Assembly (NCBI RefSeq): GCF_000210075.1
Contig: NC_021017.1
Coordinates: 3,315,702-3,379,701, forward strand
Reading direction: 5' to 3'
DNA length: 64,000 nucleotides
Source: Bacteroides xylanisolvens XB1A
GTDB taxonomy: Bacteria; Bacteroidota; Bacteroidia; Bacteroidales; Bacteroidaceae
Each line of letters starts with the position of its first letter. Position 1 is the stretch's first letter. The notes beneath the pieces are model-generated. The model saw nothing but the letters and a program-made list of their open reading frames with translations. It ran no database searches and was not told the DNA's origin. The position numbers were made by a program, and so were the translations under genes. Shown piece by piece: positions 34,078-43,562 of the stretch.

Positions 34078-36267
34078 TTATTCGGCAGTCAGCTCAATCA
34101 CACGGCTGAAAGCCTGATTGGTAGTGAAAGCATTGATTCCTACTTTCATCAGATAATCTCCTGAATAAGTCTTCTCATTGGCAGCAAGATTCGATTTAGA
34201 GTTCGGCATCAGGTTGATTTCTTTCACCTTATACATTTTCTTCGCATCCAATCCCTGAAGTTTAACCGGGAGCAGCTTCTCACCGAAACGTGGGTGGATA
34301 TCGTAGGTATAAAGCACTGCTTTGTTCTTATCCGGTGCGGCGTACATGACAGACATGTGATTACCATCGTATGGAGAAACCAGTCTGTACTGGTCACCAT
34401 CCAGAATCACTTTCTTCAGACGCGTCCAGTTGGCAACTGCGTTTTGGCAAAAAGTCTGTTCGTCCGCATTCAGCTCTTTCAGTCCGAGGTCGAAGCCCAG
34501 TTTGCACATACTTGCTACATCGGTACGGAATTTCACGCTTGTCTTCTTGTTCCAGCTGGTTACGTGTGCATCCATTGCTTTTGCAGGGAAGATTTGTGAG
34601 AATCCCCATTGGATAAACAGGCGCTCTATCGGGTCTGTATTGTCACTGCACCAGAATTCTGTGAAGTATTTCAATGCTTCGTAGTCGCAACGGGCGCCAC
34701 CGCCGGAGCAAAGCATCATCGGTACGTTCGGATATTTGTCTTTGATACGTTCCAATACATTATATATACCACGTACATGGTCGATATAAAGTTGTCCTTG
34801 TTTATTCTTCAAATAGGGAGAATAAATATTTGTGATGGGAGAGTTGCAGTCCCATTTAAAGAAAGCCACTTCCGGGTTCGCTGTCAGGATGTTATCCACT
34901 ACGCCAAACACAAAATCCTGTACTTTCGGGTTGCTAAGATCGAGCACCAGTTGGTTACGGTAATAGTATGTTTCCCGATTGGGCAGAGTGATTGCCCAGT
35001 CAGGATGCTTCTCGAACAATTCACTTTTGGGGTTTATCATCTCCGGTTCGATCCAGATACCGAATTTTACTTCGGCTTCTTTGGCCGATTTCACGAGTGC
35101 GGGAATACCGCCCGGCAGTTTGGATTTCATCACTTCCCAGTCACCCAGTCCGGCATTGTCGCTGTTGCGAGGATGCTTGTTGCCGAACCAGCCATCATCC
35201 AACAAGAACATATCTACACCCAGATGTTTGGCTTCTTTCATCAGTTCGGCAAGCAGTTTCTCATCGAATTTGAAGTACGTATTTTCCCAGTTATTCAATA
35301 AAGTCATGCGGTCGCCTTGTCCGTCTTTCAGTTGGTAGTTGCGTGCCCATGCGTGGAGGTTGCGGCTGGCTTCGCCCGTACCGTTGTTGCTGAAAGTAAA
35401 GATGAATTCGGGAGTGGTAAATACTTCGTTCGGTTTTAGTTCATAATCAGATGCATACGGGTTGATGGCGGGGATGACGCGGAGGTTGCCTACGTTGTCC
35501 ACTTCAAAGGTAAACTGGAAGTTGCCTGTCCATCCGATAGTCCCTAGCATGGCACGTCCTTGTGTTTCCTGTGCCGGTTGCTCAAAACCAAGTTCGAAGA
35601 ACGGGTGGGTATGCATGGCGGCACGGCTTCCCAGTTTGGTGTCGATCACCTTTTTGCCGAACAATAGAGGTTGTGTGCTCATTTGTGCTTCTTTAGCCCA
35701 GTCGCTGCTGAATTCAGTCAGATAATACTCGTTTCCGGAGAAATAAAGCATCGTCGAAGCATAACGCCAGATGGTGACAGGTTTCTTTTCAGCATGTTTG
35801 ATTTCACTCCACGTCTTGATGACGTTTTCTTTCGGATAAGCGATGTAATGCAGCGTGACTTCCACCGGGTACTGATCGTCTTTCAGTTGGATGACTGTCT
35901 CCGTGCCGCCTGCCACTGCTTTTTGTTCGGAAGATACATAACGGAGAATCGTGCTCGGGTTTCCATCATTGTGCGTGATTGCTACAGCCGGTTCAAAATA
36001 ATCCTCGGCGCCGGAGCCCGGATATACTTCCCATCCACGGGTAGATACGCTTCCGTCACTTCCACCTTTCACGTATGGAGAAAAGTTGTTGATGTCTTTC
36101 TCGTTCAGTAACTTATCGCCCAGATAAGCCTGATAAAGTCGTCCGTTGGGAGCTACTTGGAGAATTAAGTCTGTGTTGTCCGTTGCGATGCGGATAACGT
36201 TCTTTTCCTGGGCGTTCACTTGTGCCAGGGTAAACAATGCCGTAAGTAATACGAAAAGTTTCTTCAT
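34078..36267 (-). CDS. Secreted GH36 alpha-galactosidase
   Basis: This enzyme hydrolyses terminal alpha-galactosides such as raffinose-type sugars or galactomannan branches. It has a Sec signal peptide (LFVLLTALFTLAQVNA), so it acts in the periplasm or beyond. The GH36 nucleophile is the Asp of FFKWDCNSP (about residue 470) and the acid/base Asp lies in FWCSDNTDPIERL. The barrel strand FLLDDGWFG and the N-terminal beta-sandwich are complete (729 residues). A degenerate SusC-type receptor end and a hybrid-regulator tail lie just upstream, so the enzyme is probably the survivor of a polysaccharide utilization locus. Confidence 0.93.
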   Translation of the reverse strand: MKKLFVLLTALFTLAQVNAQEKNVIRIATDNTDLILQVAPNGRLYQAYLGDKLLNEKDINNFSPYVKGGSDGSVSTRGWEVYPGSGAEDYFEPAVAITHNDGNPSTILRYVSSEQKAVAGGTETVIQLKDDQYPVEVTLHYIAYPKENVIKTWSEIKHAEKKPVTIWRYASTMLYFSGNEYYLTEFSSDWAKEAQMSTQPLLFGKKVIDTKLGSRAAMHTHPFFELGFEQPAQETQGRAMLGTIGWTGNFQFTFEVDNVGNLRVIPAINPYASDYELKPNEVFTTPEFIFTFSNNGTGEASRNLHAWARNYQLKDGQGDRMTLLNNWENTYFKFDEKLLAELMKEAKHLGVDMFLLDDGWFGNKHPRNSDNAGLGDWEVMKSKLPGGIPALVKSAKEAEVKFGIWIEPEMINPKSELFEKHPDWAITLPNRETYYYRNQLVLDLSNPKVQDFVFGVVDNILTANPEVAFFKWDCNSPITNIYSPYLKNKQGQLYIDHVRGIYNVLERIKDKYPNVPMMLCSGGGARCDYEALKYFTEFWCSDNTDPIERLFIQWGFSQIFPAKAMDAHVTSWNKKTSVKFRTDVASMCKLGFDLGLKELNADEQTFCQNAVANWTRLKKVILDGDQYRLVSPYDGNHMSVMYAAPDKNKAVLYTYDIHPRFGEKLLPVKLQGLDAKKMYKVKEINLMPNSKSNLAANEKTYSGDYLMKVGINAFTTNQAFSRVIELTAE

Positions 36268-36319
36268 GGTTTTTTAATAATTAATTAGGTATTAGTTAGT
36301 TTGTGGGCATATAATGCCA

Positions 36320-36327
36320 CAAAGATA
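36320..36327 (-). promoter_or_regulatory. -7 box of the alpha-galactosidase gene
   Basis: The minus strand reads TATCTTTG, about 53 bases before the start at 36267. A near-palindrome (TGTGGGCAT...ATGCCACA, 36302-36321) covers the predicted transcription start and could be an operator. Confidence 0.5.
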
Positions 36328-36349
36328 ATTATAATTCGTTTGGTATGAA

Positions 36350-36720
36350 CTAGAATTTGATGCTTGCGCTAAATTCTACGGTGAATGGGCGTAAATAGTT
36401 TCCACTCATATAATTTCCGGCGTATTGGACAGCTTCTTCTTTCGTAATCAGTTCCGAACCGTTGATGGTTCCGCTGGCTCCTTTCTGATTCAGGAAGTTG
36501 ATGACTGTTGCCCCCAGAGACAGGTGCTTGTTTACGTTTCAGTTGATTCCTCCGAACGTTTCCCAGCGCCCGTTGAAGTAGAGCGCTTCCTGAAGATTGG
36601 CGTACGTCTTGCCGAAATAGCGGAAACTAAGCTAGAGGCGTAAGTCTTTCGTGATGTTGTAGCTTGGGTCGAGTTCGACAAGTATCTGCGGGATCTCTTT
36701 TACGATCATTCCGTTGGCAT
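36350..36720 (-). pseudogene. C-terminal remnant of a SusC-like TonB-dependent receptor
   Basis: Minus-strand translation gives the end of a SusC-type outer-membrane receptor: ILVELDPSYNITKDLRL, YFGKTYANLQEALYFNGRW, NKHLSLGATVINFLNQKGAS, and a final beta strand PFTVEFSASIKF with the terminal aromatic expected of a barrel protein. Two in-frame stops interrupt it, one after KDLRL and one within GGIN-stop-NVNK (there TGA, probably from TGG). Only about the last 120 residues remain, and the fragment ends abruptly near 36720, where unrelated coding sequence begins on the other strand. Confidence 0.8.
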
Positions 36721-36721
36721 T

Positions 36722-36914
36722 GACAGACCTTTCCTCACTCGATTTTATCCGTATCATCCGGCTAAAACATGCTGCGGAATTGTTGCAGGAGGGAGAACTG
36801 CGCACCAATGAAATTTGTGACAGGGTAGAATTTCAGTCACCTTCTTACTTCGCCAAAGTATTTCAGAAACAGTTTAAAGTTACTTCTACGGAGTTTGCCC
36901 AGCAGAATAAGTAG
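36722..36914 (+). pseudogene. C-terminal tail of a hybrid two-component / AraC-type regulator
   Basis: The plus strand encodes the second half of an AraC-type DNA-binding domain, LDFIRIIRLKHAAELLQEG, followed by FQSPSYFAKVFQKQFKVTST. This is typical of the C-terminus of the hybrid two-component regulators that control PULs. The first helix-turn-helix and everything upstream are missing. The fragment joins the SusC remnant within a few bases, so a deletion or rearrangement fused two ends of a former PUL. Confidence 0.75.
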
Positions 36915-37529
36915 AGAATGGCATATAGTTAGTTGTTATTGACTATTATTCGTTATCTCTTTGTTTGAATTTGAACTGAAATTAGTTCATTTCTATACAG
37001 AAATACCCCAAGATACTATTGCTGACAATAACTCGTCAATATGCAGCTTCTATTTCTTTCTCTTGCTTATATTATTTTTTCAATTGCCTAAGGAGTTTTC
37101 GTTTGACAGTTGTTGAACGAACGCTTGACATATGTTGAACTATCGCTTGACTATAGTCAAACGAAAACTCCTTAGGCAATGAAATAACTATTAATAGGTA
37201 AACGATTGCTTAAAAATAACTGATAAAATCATTAGTGGCAATTGATCCCAAACCAGGCAATTTCTGGTTAAATGGGAATTTAATTCAGACAGAAGAACAT
37301 AAGAACAAAAAATAAAATAGCAGTTCAATAAGCAACAGAAATAATTTTCAAAGCGCAGCTTTTATGTTCTTTTGTTCTTATGTCTAAAAAGAACTACCAT
37401 CTGCTCATTTGTCCAAAAGGACGTATAAAAAATAGAATGATTCAACTCTGTAAATTCTTTCTTTTTTACTTGCTTATTTCGATTGATTTCCATACTTTTA
37501 GCCTCCGTAATCCTTTAAAAATTGACCCT
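36915..37529 (+). other. 615-base non-coding region before hppA
   Basis: No convincing gene lies here. An open frame continues upstream from the hppA start to 37380 but is low-complexity and not homologous in appearance. The region holds the 25-bp inverted repeat at 37083-37180, a small AACCAG/CTGGTT hairpin near 37250, and an imperfect inverted pair of AAGAACATAAGAACA-type repeats (37288-37312 and 37363-37386). Confidence 0.6.
37083..37180. repeat. Perfect 25-bp inverted repeat enclosing 22-bp palindromic units
   Basis: The arm at 37083-37107 (begins ATTGCCTAAGGAG) and the arm at 37156-37180 (ends CTCCTTAGGCAAT) are exact reverse complements. The 98-base element reads as three units of about 22 bases, each with TTGAC...GTTGAA or TTGACTATAGTCAA. 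The third unit contains a perfect 14-bp palindrome. No T-run follows on either strand. Confidence 0.85.
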
Positions 37530-39734
37530 ATGGACAACATTCTTTTCTGGCTCGTTCCAGTCGCTTCCGTGTTAGCCCTCTGCTTTGCTTATTACTTTCA
37601 TAAGCAAATGATGAAAGAGAGTGAAGGTACACCCCAAATGATAAAAATAGCTGCTGCTGTACGCAAAGGAGCTATGTCTTATCTAAAGCAACAATACAAA
37701 ATAGTAGGTTGGGTATTCTTGGGGCTGGTTATTTTGTTTTCAATTATGGCATACGGCTTTCATGTACAGAATGCATGGGTTCCTATTGCTTTTCTTACAG
37801 GTGGATTCTTCTCCGGGCTTTCCGGATTTCTGGGGATGAAGACGGCGACATACGCGTCCGCTCGTACCGCTAATGCTGCCCGTACTTCTCTGAATGCAGG
37901 ATTAAGAATTGCTTTCCGAAGTGGTGCCGTGATGGGACTGGTGGTCGTTGGCCTGGGACTGCTCGATATTTCTTTTTGGTATCTGTTGCTGAATGCAGTG
38001 ATTCCTGCTGATGTACTGACACCTACTCATAAACTCTGTGTAATCACTACCACCATGCTGACATTTGGTATGGGAGCTTCTACCCAGGCGCTCTTTGCCC
38101 GTGTAGGCGGTGGTATCTATACAAAGGCAGCCGATGTCGGAGCCGACTTGGTAGGCAAAGTAGAAGCCGGAATCCCGGAAGATGACCCTCGTAATCCTGC
38201 CACTATTGCCGATAATGTGGGCGATAATGTAGGCGACGTGGCCGGTATGGGAGCCGATTTATACGAATCTTACTGTGGCTCGATTCTGGCAACAGCCGCA
38301 CTGGGTGCTGCTGCTTTTATTCATTCGGCAGATACAGTGATGCAATTCAAGGCAGTGATCGCCCCGATGCTGATTGCGGCTGTTGGTATTATCCTTTCTA
38401 TTATAGGTATATTCGCTGTCCGTACCAAGGAGAATGCGACAATGAAGGACCTGCTCGGCTCTTTGGCTTTCGGTACGAATCTTAGTTCCGTATTAATTGT
38501 TGCTGCTACATTCCTTATTCTGTGGCTTCTGCAACTTGATAACTGGATTTGGATTTCTTGTGCCGTAGTAGTCGGACTATTGGTAGGTATTATCATCGGA
38601 CGTTCTACAGAATATTATACTTCCCAATCCTATCGCCCTACCCAGAAACTAAGTGAAAGCGGTAAGACCGGACCTGCCACCGTAATTATCTCCGGTATCG
38701 GTTTAGGTATGCTTTCTACGGCTATTCCGGTAATTGCAGTCGTAATTGGTATCATTGCTTCCTATTTGTTGGCTTCCGCCGGCGATTTTGCCAATGTCGG
38801 TATGGGACTGTATGGAATCGGTATTGCGGCTGTCGGCATGCTTTCTACTTTAGGTATCACTCTGGCAACGGATGCTTACGGCCCGATTGCGGATAATGCA
38901 GGAGGTAACGCAGAAATGTCCGGCTTGGGTGCCGAAGTCCGCAAACGTACCGATGCGCTCGATTCATTGGGGAATACGACTGCTGCCACCGGAAAAGGTT
39001 TTGCAATCGGTTCCGCTGCATTGACAGGGTTGGCTTTGCTGGCTTCTTATATTGAAGAAATCCGAATCGGCCTTACACGGCTTGGTAATGTAGATCTGAC
39101 CTTTGCGGATGGTAGTTCCATCAGTGTGGCGAATGCTACTTTTATCGACTTTATGGATTATTATGAAGTACATCTGATGAATCCGAAAGTTCTTTCGGGT
39201 ATGTTCCTCGGTTCCATGATGGCTTTCCTGTTCTGTGGATTGACAATGAATGCCGTAGGACGTGCAGCGGGGCACATGGTAGATGAAGTACGTCGCCAAT
39301 TCCGTGAAATAAAGGGTATTTTGACAGGAGAAGCGGAGCCGGATTACGAACGTTGTGTTGCAATATCAACAAAAGGTGCGCAACGTGAAATGGTTGTGCC
39401 TTCCTTAATCGCTATTATTGCCCCTATCCTTACAGGTCTTATTTTCGGTGTTCCCGGTGTGCTCGGTTTGCTGATTGGTGGCTTGAGCAGTGGCTTCGTA
39501 CTGGCTATCTTCATGGCTAATGCCGGCGGTGCATGGGATAATGCAAAGAAATATGTAGAAGAAGGAAACTTTGGAGGAAAAGGCGGTGAAGTTCATAAAG
39601 CAACCGTAGTAGGAGATACCGTGGGCGATCCGTTTAAAGATACATCCGGGCCGAGCTTGAATATCTTAATAAAGCTAATGAGCATGGTAGCCATTGTAAT
39701 GGCAGGGCTTACTGTTGCCTGGAGTTTATTCTAA
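37530..39734 (+). CDS. hppA: Membrane-bound cation-pumping pyrophosphatase
   Basis: The protein couples hydrolysis of pyrophosphate to ion pumping across the inner membrane. It has about 16 helices in 734 residues and the substrate and metal site [20 protein letters not shown] with DNVGDNVGD. The segment [15 protein letters not shown] has Ala where K+-independent enzymes have Lys, so it should be K+-dependent. Related Bacteroides enzymes have been shown to move Na+ and H+, which may hold here. The start is set at 37530 ([13 protein letters not shown]); the frame is open upstream to 37380, but that part is not conserved in appearance. Confidence 0.95.
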   Translation: MDNILFWLVPVASVLALCFAYYFHKQMMKESEGTPQMIKIAAAVRKGAMSYLKQQYKIVGWVFLGLVILFSIMAYGFHVQNAWVPIAFLTGGFFSGLSGFLGMKTATYASARTANAARTSLNAGLRIAFRSGAVMGLVVVGLGLLDISFWYLLLNAVIPADVLTPTHKLCVITTTMLTFGMGASTQALFARVGGGIYTKAADVGADLVGKVEAGIPEDDPRNPATIADNVGDNVGDVAGMGADLYESYCGSILATAALGAAAFIHSADTVMQFKAVIAPMLIAAVGIILSIIGIFAVRTKENATMKDLLGSLAFGTNLSSVLIVAATFLILWLLQLDNWIWISCAVVVGLLVGIIIGRSTEYYTSQSYRPTQKLSESGKTGPATVIISGIGLGMLSTAIPVIAVVIGIIASYLLASAGDFANVGMGLYGIGIAAVGMLSTLGITLATDAYGPIADNAGGNAEMSGLGAEVRKRTDALDSLGNTTAATGKGFAIGSAALTGLALLASYIEEIRIGLTRLGNVDLTFADGSSISVANATFIDFMDYYEVHLMNPKVLSGMFLGSMMAFLFCGLTMNAVGRAAGHMVDEVRRQFREIKGILTGEAEPDYERCVAISTKGAQREMVVPSLIAIIAPILTGLIFGVPGVLGLLIGGLSSGFVLAIFMANAGGAWDNAKKYVEEGNFGGKGGEVHKATVVGDTVGDPFKDTSGPSLNILIKLMSMVAIVMAGLTVAWSLF

Positions 39735-39756
39735 AAAAAGCAGGAAAGAAGTAAGA

Positions 39757-39785
39757 AAAAGGAGGCAAAACAAGTCTCCTTTTTT
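39757..39785 (+). terminator. Terminator after hppA
   Basis: AAGGAG (39759-39764) pairs with CTCCTT (39776-39781) and is followed by a T-run. Confidence 0.75.
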
Positions 39786-39794
39786 AATTTGAAT

Positions 39795-39802
39795 TACCTT
39801 TG
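39795..39802 (+). promoter_or_regulatory. -7 box for rnhB
   Basis: TACCTTTG lies 23 bases before the ATG at 39825, implying a very short leader and ruling out the upstream in-frame start at 39789. Confidence 0.5.
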
Positions 39803-39824
39803 TGTCAAAATAGAAGCGATAAAT

Positions 39825-40427
39825 ATGTTATTACCTTATTTGAACGAGAATCTGATTGAAGCCGGATGTGATGAGGCCGGTCGTGGATGTTTGGCGGGAG
39901 CAGTATACGCTGCTGCGGTTATTCTTCCGAAAGATTTTAAGAATGAACTGTTGAATGATTCCAAGCAACTGTCGGAAAAGCAACGTTATGCACTGCGTGA
40001 GGTAATAGAGAAGGAAGCGATAGCCTGGGCGGTTGGCGTCGTGTCACCGGAAGAAATTGATGAAATAAATATCCTGCGGGCTTCTTTCTTAGCCATGCAT
40101 CGTGCAGTGGATCAACTGACTACCCGCCCACAGCATTTACTAATCGACGGAAACCGTTTCACTAAATATCCCGACATCCCCCATACCACGGTAGTGAAAG
40201 GCGACGGGAAATATCTTTCAATAGCTGCGGCTTCTATTTTAGCCAAGACATACAGGGACGATTATATGAACCGTCTCCACGAAGAGTTTCCTTATTATGA
40301 CTGGGATCACAATAAAGGCTACCCAACTAAAAAACATCGCGCCGCCATTGCCGAACGTGGAACCACTCCTTACCATCGAATGACGTTCAATCTCCTGGGA
40401 GACGGACAGCTGACTTTGAACTTCTGA
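39825..40427 (+). CDS. rnhB: Ribonuclease HII
   Basis: RNase HII removes ribonucleotides from DNA and RNA primers. The acidic active-site motif [14 protein letters not shown] is at residues 15-28. The remaining catalytic acids are in LLIDGNRF and in the [20 protein letters not shown] region, and [11 protein letters not shown] is the family's C-terminal motif. The start at 39825 is preferred over 39789 because the -7 promoter box overlaps the upstream extension. At 200 residues it is standard. It stands alone between terminators or promoters. Confidence 0.95.
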   Translation: MLLPYLNENLIEAGCDEAGRGCLAGAVYAAAVILPKDFKNELLNDSKQLSEKQRYALREVIEKEAIAWAVGVVSPEEIDEINILRASFLAMHRAVDQLTTRPQHLLIDGNRFTKYPDIPHTTVVKGDGKYLSIAAASILAKTYRDDYMNRLHEEFPYYDWDHNKGYPTKKHRAAIAERGTTPYHRMTFNLLGDGQLTLNF

Positions 40428-40566
40428 AGTCACTTTGTTTCATTTTACACATATTTTCTACATTTTTTTGCAGAATAAGCACGATTTTGTTACGGATAAC
40501 CCTAAGATTGTTCTGTTTAGGCTAAAAAAGTGTTGCCTAGTGCTTTTATTTGTTATTGAAATGCTA

Positions 40567-40574
40567 TATCTTTG
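40567..40574 (+). promoter_or_regulatory. -7 box for the DUF5723 gene
   Basis: TATCTTTG with a T-rich -33 region (40543-40547) precedes the start at 40608 by 33 bases. Confidence 0.5.
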
Positions 40575-40607
40575 CAAACAATAATAAGAATTAAAAAGTT
40601 TAAAATC

Positions 40608-42149
40608 ATGGCAACGAACAAACTATTGTGGTCTTCTAAAATTATTGGGGTATTTTTTATGATGTTGGTTTGCACTCTTTCTGCAAATGCACAGTTTTTA
40701 CGTACTTCTTATTTCATGGAAGGTACCCATTATCGTCAACAACTAAATCCGGCTTTAACACCGACGAAAGGTTATTTCAACCTTCCGGTAATTGGTGCAG
40801 TTAATGCAACTGTTGGTTCTACTTCATTAGGTTATCAAGATATCATTGATATCATTGATGATGGTGACGATTTCTATACTAAACCAGATTTTATGAATCG
40901 TCTGAAAGGTAATAATAAGTTGAATGTGAACTTCAGTACGGAGATTCTCTCTGCAGGATGGTACAAAGGTAAGAACTTCTGGTCATTCAATATCGGTCTG
41001 CGTACAGATATCGGTGCTAACTTGACTAAGAATATGTTCAGTTTCCTGAATCAAATGGAAACAATTGAGGATAACTGGAGAAATAGCAACTATGATATTA
41101 GTGGTCAGCAACTGAATATCAATGCCTATACGGAAATAGGTTTAGGACTTTCACGTCAGATTAATAGTCGTTTAACTGTTGGTGCTAGAGTTAAGGCTTT
41201 ATTAGGTATCGGCAACATGGAGTTGAAACTTAATAAAATTGCGATGAGTGCTAATTTGCCTACTGATCAACAAATCAATCAATGGTCAAGTGAGAGCTAT
41301 TGGTCAGGCAGCTCTGCAGAAATTGTTGCAAAGGCTCAAGAATTGAAAGCTAAGTTTGATAATTATCATGCAAACTTAACTGTCGGTGCCGAACTGAAGA
41401 GTTCTTTCAAAGGCCTGGAATTAAAAGAAGAAGAGGGTAAAGACTATGTAACTGATTTCGACTTTGACAGTGGTAAATTAGGTATTGCTGGTTATGGATT
41501 TGGCATCGACTTAGGTGCATCTTATAAAATTCTGGATAATTTGACTGTATCTGCCTCTATTCTTGATTTAGGCTTTATTTCTTGGTCTAAATCAAGTACA
41601 AAAATAGCATCAGCTAATCCGGATCCAATTGATATTAAAGGAAGTACTTATGCAGGCATGATTGATCCGGCCAATGCACAATCTAGTGTTACAAATGCAT
41701 TGAATCAGTTGCAAAACGATGCTGAAAATTACATGGATCTTGTGACACAAGGTGATGTGCTTAACTATGATATGTTGCAACTTGAAGTAGGAGATGCTAA
41801 AGAATCTCGTAAATCTCGTCTTGCTTCTACTCTTGTACTAGGTGCAGAATACGGATTCTTCAATAACAAATTAGCAGTCGGTGTATTGTCAACAACTCGT
41901 TTTGTACAGCCTGATGCTCTTACAGAATTAACATTCTCCGCAAACTACCGTCCGAAAAGCTGGTTCAATGTAGCGCTTAGCTATTCAGCTATCCAGTCAG
42001 CCGGTAAATCTTTCGGTTTGGGTCTGAAGTTAGGTCCTCTGTTTGTCGGAACTGACTACATGTTCTTAGGAAAGAACTCTAACTCTGTTAATGGATTCGT
42101 TGGGGTATCTATTCCGTTAGGTGGAAGAAAAGCAAATAAAGAAGGATAA
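40608..42149 (+). CDS. DUF5723-type outer-membrane protein
   Basis: A secreted protein of 513 residues with a signal peptide (SKIIGVFFMMLVCTLSANA) and a beta-barrel-like body rich in alternating hydrophobic and polar strands and glycine-aromatic turns (LGADYMFLGKNS-type endings). The sequence style, QFLRTSYFMEGTHYRQQLNP at the mature N-terminus, is that of the DUF5723 family of Bacteroidetes. The role is unknown; an outer-membrane barrel or beta-sandwich surface protein is likely. It has its own promoter and terminator, so it is a single-gene unit. Confidence 0.8.
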   Translation: MATNKLLWSSKIIGVFFMMLVCTLSANAQFLRTSYFMEGTHYRQQLNPALTPTKGYFNLPVIGAVNATVGSTSLGYQDIIDIIDDGDDFYTKPDFMNRLKGNNKLNVNFSTEILSAGWYKGKNFWSFNIGLRTDIGANLTKNMFSFLNQMETIEDNWRNSNYDISGQQLNINAYTEIGLGLSRQINSRLTVGARVKALLGIGNMELKLNKIAMSANLPTDQQINQWSSESYWSGSSAEIVAKAQELKAKFDNYHANLTVGAELKSSFKGLELKEEEGKDYVTDFDFDSGKLGIAGYGFGIDLGASYKILDNLTVSASILDLGFISWSKSSTKIASANPDPIDIKGSTYAGMIDPANAQSSVTNALNQLQNDAENYMDLVTQGDVLNYDMLQLEVGDAKESRKSRLASTLVLGAEYGFFNNKLAVGVLSTTRFVQPDALTELTFSANYRPKSWFNVALSYSAIQSAGKSFGLGLKLGPLFVGTDYMFLGKNSNSVNGFVGVSIPLGGRKANKEG

Positions 42150-42215
42150 ATATTTTAATTTCTCTCTAAACATTCTCTTTTAATTAATTCTCTATAGAAT
42201 AAAAAACGTATAATT

Positions 42216-42273
42216 ACAGCTTACCGTCATAAAGAATCCTTATAAAGGGTTATAGATGGTAAGCTGTTTTTTT
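42216..42273. terminator. Strong terminator between DUF5723 and corA genes
   Basis: ACAGCTTACC (42216-42225) pairs perfectly with GGTAAGCTGT (42258-42267) and is followed by T. It ends the plus-strand gene and may also serve the converging corA. Confidence 0.85.
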
Positions 42274-42285
42274 ATGTTCCTCCTT

Positions 42286-43215
42286 TTAGAACCACTTAAT
42301 CTTCCGGAATATTACAAACGCAAGCGTTGACAATCCGATGGAAAAGAGCACAATCAAAGAGAAAGCAAAGGGCACTTCTTCCAGGTGAATATCCACATTC
42401 ATGCCATAGAAACTGGCAATCAATGTCGGAAGCATCAGGACGATGGAGAGGCTTGTCATACGTTTCATGATCGTATTCACATTATTGGAGATAATAGAGG
42501 CAAAAGCATCCATTGTCCCTGTGAGGATATCACTGTAAATATTCACCGTATTGAGCGCCTGTTTCAGCTCGATAATTACATCTTCCACTAATTCAGTGTC
42601 CAGATAATCCGTATCCTGAAAAATAGTCCTTAACTTACCGATCATCACTTCATTTCCACGGATGGAAGTATTGAAGTAGACAAGTGTTTTTTGCAGTCTC
42701 ATCAAGCGAAGCAAATCCTCGTTACGGATACTCCGTTCCAATTCCTTTTCTGCGGCACTGATGTCTATGTTTATCTGCTTTAGATATTTCAGGAACCACA
42801 CGGCAGAAGAATAGATTAACCGGAAAATCAGATCCAGCTTGTTGCGTACAACGATCCCTTTTCGACGGGTATGCTCTATGAAATCCGGTAACAAATCTGT
42901 GTTGTGATAACAGACGGACACAATAATCTCGTTATTAGTGATAATTCCAATCGGTACGGTGTCGAAAGGCAGACTGCCATTCTGTTTGTTCACTACCGGG
43001 ATACGAAGAATCGTCAACAACCAGTTGCCTTCCGTATCCGTACGCGGACGTTCGTCCGTGTCGGCTATATCGTTCAGAAATGATTCGGGTACGTTGAGAG
43101 TTTGAGTTAGAAATTCAAAGTCATCATTGTTTGGGCATACTACATTTACCCAGCTGTTGGGAAGCCATTGTGCTTTTTCCACAAAGCCAGCCTCACAATA
43201 AAGATACGTTCTCAT
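42286..43215 (-). CDS. corA: CorA-family magnesium/cobalt transporter
   Basis: A pentameric divalent-metal channel. It has the large soluble N-terminal domain and two C-terminal membrane helices; the first ends in the selectivity motif SFYGMNVDI (YGMN) and the second is FSLIVLFSIGLSTLAFVIFR. The start at 43215 (MRTYLYCEAGFVEK) is decided by an excellent AAAGGAGG 7 bases upstream; the longer frame to 43266 is not needed. The length of 309 residues is normal. A -7 box on the minus strand (43355-43362) is the likely promoter. Confidence 0.93.
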   Translation of the reverse strand: MRTYLYCEAGFVEKAQWLPNSWVNVVCPNNDDFEFLTQTLNVPESFLNDIADTDERPRTDTEGNWLLTILRIPVVNKQNGSLPFDTVPIGIITNNEIIVSVCYHNTDLLPDFIEHTRRKGIVVRNKLDLIFRLIYSSAVWFLKYLKQINIDISAAEKELERSIRNEDLLRLMRLQKTLVYFNTSIRGNEVMIGKLRTIFQDTDYLDTELVEDVIIELKQALNTVNIYSDILTGTMDAFASIISNNVNTIMKRMTSLSIVLMLPTLIASFYGMNVDIHLEEVPFAFSLIVLFSIGLSTLAFVIFRKIKWF

Positions 43216-43562
43216 CTTATTGCCTCCTTTCGTTTGTTTGACACGAGCAGAGGCATCAGTCTTCAATGGCTCTGTTCGCTTTAATTAATACTAGTTGTGC
43301 ACGTTCGCGGGTTTGAATCGTCCATATTTCTATGATTTTAATTTAAAAGCGAGGCAAAGGTACGGAAAAATGAAGTAAGTTCCGCCTTTTGTATCCTGTT
43401 TTTCGATAAACATGTTGAAAGTTGTTTTACAAAGTAAGAAAAAGACCCATAGCCTGATACACTTCTGCCCTGTAACTTAACATAGATTAAACGTTTACGT
43501 AACCATCTTTTTTGTACCTTTGCACCCGAAAATCAGTGTGATAATTTAAATATTAAAATATT
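43216..43562. other. Divergent promoter region of corA and gpmI
   Basis: No gene is seen. The minus strand has TACCTTTG at 43362-43355, about 140 bases before corA. The plus strand has TACCTTTG at 43515-43522, about 41 bases before gpmI. Confidence 0.55.

Noticed and set aside
34609..35301. Plus-strand frame of 230 codons
   Set aside because: Antisense shadow of the GH36 gene; no start context, and the GH36 motifs are clear on the other strand.
37083..37180. Invertible promoter (phase-variable switch)
   Set aside because: The 48 bases between the arms contain no TAnnTTTG box and are shorter than known Bacteroides invertible promoters; kept as an unexplained repeat.
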